From assembly GCA_025928535.1 (NCBI GenBank), contig JAICJJ010000149.1, positions 1-6,977 on the forward strand: 6,977 bases of DNA. The letters are read 5' to 3'. This DNA comes from Thermomicrobiales bacterium (lineage in GTDB: Bacteria > Chloroflexota > Chloroflexia > Thermomicrobiales > UBA6265). The translations under genes were made by a program, and so were the position numbers. Positions 5,885 through 6,977 of this stretch are shown here, in pieces. Within the stretch, counting starts at the first letter, position 1, and every line of letters begins with the position of its first letter. Under the pieces are notes generated by a model. It saw only the letters and a list, made by a program, of their open reading frames with translations, had not been told where the DNA came from and ran no database searches.

Positions 5885-6892
5885 TCAGCCGGAGGTGACG
5901 ACCGGCATCAGGTTGAAGCCGATCGTCGAGGGTCGGCCGTCGGCGCCGACTTCGAGATTCGACGGCACGGCCGCCTGCACCCAGCCCGATTGGCCATTCG
6001 GCAACGCGAGCCGATACCAGAGGAGATAGGCGTCGGCGCTCGTGCCGCGCGCGTCTTCCGCGCCAGCGCGAATTTCCAGCAACGGATGGCGGTCGCCGGC
6101 GGCGAGGGGCAGGTCGCCGACCGGCGTCGCCGCCGGATCGTCCGCCGGGGCGGAAAAGATGCTGGTCGATGGATCGGCGGCGCGGGGGACGATCGCTTCC
6201 GCCCCGGACGGAGCCGCGGCGCCGGGAATCGCGCGGCGGGCGATGACGTGGGTCGGGTTGCGCCAGCCGAGGTCGGACGGATGCTCCGGCGCGTTCATCG
6301 GCCAGTAGCCGGGACCGGGCGGGCATTCGTAGCCGCAATGGACGCCGTATTGCGGCGCGGTCCCGTTGACGTCGTCGCGGATGTAGAACGTGCGCAACTC
6401 GAAGTGGAGATGGCTCCGCGCCGGATCGTCGCTGCGGCGCAGGACAGTTCCGATTCGCTGGCCACGCGCCACCGTCTGGCCGACTGCGACATCGAGCGTG
6501 TAATCGAGATGGCCGTACATCGAGTAGAGATCGGGCGCATGGCGGACGATGACGACGCGGCCGGGGTAGTCATAGTCGGCGAATTCCACGCTCCCATCGG
6601 CGACGGCATAGACGTCGGCGCCGAACGTGTCGCCGGCGACCGCGTGCCAGTTTTCGCCGGTGTGCCACCAGCCGGGGTAATAGACGGCGTTTTCACAGGC
6701 GTAGGCGATCCGGATGAAAAAGCCGTCGCCGGCGACTTGCCCGGCGATGCCGATCGGGTAACTGAACGGCAGCGCGGCGGATTGCTCCGCGCGCGTCCGC
6801 CGCCCGATCAGCAGCGCGGCGCCGGCCATGCCGAGGCTGAACGTGCGCCGGCTCGATTTCGTTCCCCATTGCCGCCATGCGGAAGATGCCAT
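5885..6892 (-). CDS. Exported M23 (LytM-type) peptidase homologue with SH3-like C-terminus, one predicted zinc ligand changed
   Basis: 335 residues. The ATG (6890-6892) has AGGA (6900-6903) 7 nt upstream. The N-terminus carries a twin-arginine motif, 'SSRRTFSLG' (13-21), then a hydrophobic stretch to about residue 30 and probable cleavage near 'TRAEQSA', so Tat export is likely. The M23 domain spans about 60-170: 'WWHTGENWH' with His77, 'VYAVADGSV' (94-102), 'YGHLD' with His128, and 'SHLHFELR' with His161 and His163. M23 enzymes cleave peptidoglycan cross-bridges or stem peptides and use His/Asp/His zinc ligands in HxxxD and HxH. Here the HxxxD position is Asn81 (codon AAC), so activity may be altered or lost. 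Cys185 and Cys189 sit close together in an insertion and may pair. Residues 250-310 ('WYRLALPNGQSGWVQA') look like an SH3-type domain that could bind cell wall. A non-catalytic regulator of amidases is an alternative. Confidence 0.92.
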   Translation of the reverse strand: MASSAWRQWGTKSSRRTFSLGMAGAALLIGRRTRAEQSAALPFSYPIGIAGQVAGDGFFIRIAYACENAVYYPGWWHTGENWHAVAGDTFGADVYAVADGSVEFADYDYPGRVVIVRHAPDLYSMYGHLDYTLDVAVGQTVARGQRIGTVLRRSDDPARSHLHFELRTFYIRDDVNGTAPQYGVHCGYECPPGPGYWPMNAPEHPSDLGWRNPTHVIARRAIPGAAAPSGAEAIVPRAADPSTSIFSAPADDPAATPVGDLPLAAGDRHPLLEIRAGAEDARGTSADAYLLWYRLALPNGQSGWVQAAVPSNLEVGADGRPSTIGFNLMPVVTSG

Positions 6893-6977
6893 GCGTCAAT
6901 CCTGGGTCGTTGATGGTCGAATGTGCAAGGCGGTCAGTCCTTGTCCGCGGTCGGCCTTTGCGTCGTTGCTGCAGACA
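6893..6977 (-). other. Upstream flank of the M23 gene; possible 3' tail of another minus-strand gene
   Basis: On the minus strand a frame is open from 6976 and ends with TGA at 6896-6898, three bases before the M23 ATG and in the same frame. It would encode about 26 residues ending '...RPSTTQD'. It could be the end of an upstream gene translationally coupled to the M23 gene, or simply chance. The M23 ribosome site (6900-6903) would lie inside it. There is too little sequence to decide, and no promoter is evident. Confidence 0.25.

Noticed and set aside
5223..6338. A minus-strand open frame (371 codons) across the prfA end, the GNAT gene and part of the M23 gene
   Set aside because: It crosses three supported genes in the wrong frame and encodes an Arg/Pro-rich low-complexity product.

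Overview
This is a GC-rich bacterial chromosomal window (roughly two-thirds GC by eye, with strong G/C preference at third codon positions). It carries five clear genes and one structured intergenic repeat region. The organism is most likely a Chloroflexota bacterium, perhaps of the Thermomicrobia type. That is an inference from three things: a secreted protein with an Ala/Thr/Pro/Ser-rich 'TPVASPAAA'-style linker, the intergenic 'ATCCTGAGCGAAGCGAAGGA' repeat, and the general protein style. No 16S gene or lineage-specific marker is present, so the assignment is tentative.

Layout: (1) 1-1134 (+), the C-terminal ~85-90% of a class-III PLP aminotransferase (4-aminobutyrate/omega-aminotransferase type), cut by the left window edge. 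(2) A strong 16-bp-stem hairpin at 1154-1189 between convergent genes. (3) 1218-2606 (-), an exported protein with two DUF4352-like beta-domains, a low-complexity linker and a helical C-terminal domain with two cysteines. (4) 2607-3107, about 500 bp without a credible gene. It holds a dispersed REP-like repeat (2758-2818) and a symmetric element of four small hairpins (2839-3025). (5) 3108-4106 (-), a zinc-dependent medium-chain alcohol dehydrogenase with both zinc sites intact. (6) A 152-bp divergent intergenic region. (7) 4259-5353 (+), prfA, encoding peptide chain release factor 1. (8) 5378-5845 (+), a GNAT-family N-acetyltransferase 24 bp downstream and probably cotranscribed with prfA. 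(9) 5885-6892 (-), a Tat-type exported M23 (LytM) peptidase homologue with an SH3-like C-terminus, convergent with the GNAT gene. (10) 6893-6977, the upstream flank of the M23 gene, possibly the tail of another minus-strand gene.

The genes do not form a single pathway. prfA is a housekeeping translation gene, and the others look like independent metabolic and envelope genes. I see no phage, transposase, CRISPR or defence module. The most unusual material is the intergenic hairpin element: two pairs of hairpins in mirror-image order, with conserved C-TNAA-G loop cores but completely different, self-complementary stems. Secondary points are an Asp-to-Asn change at a predicted zinc ligand of the M23 domain and a GNAT gene in the position after prfA where prmC is often found.
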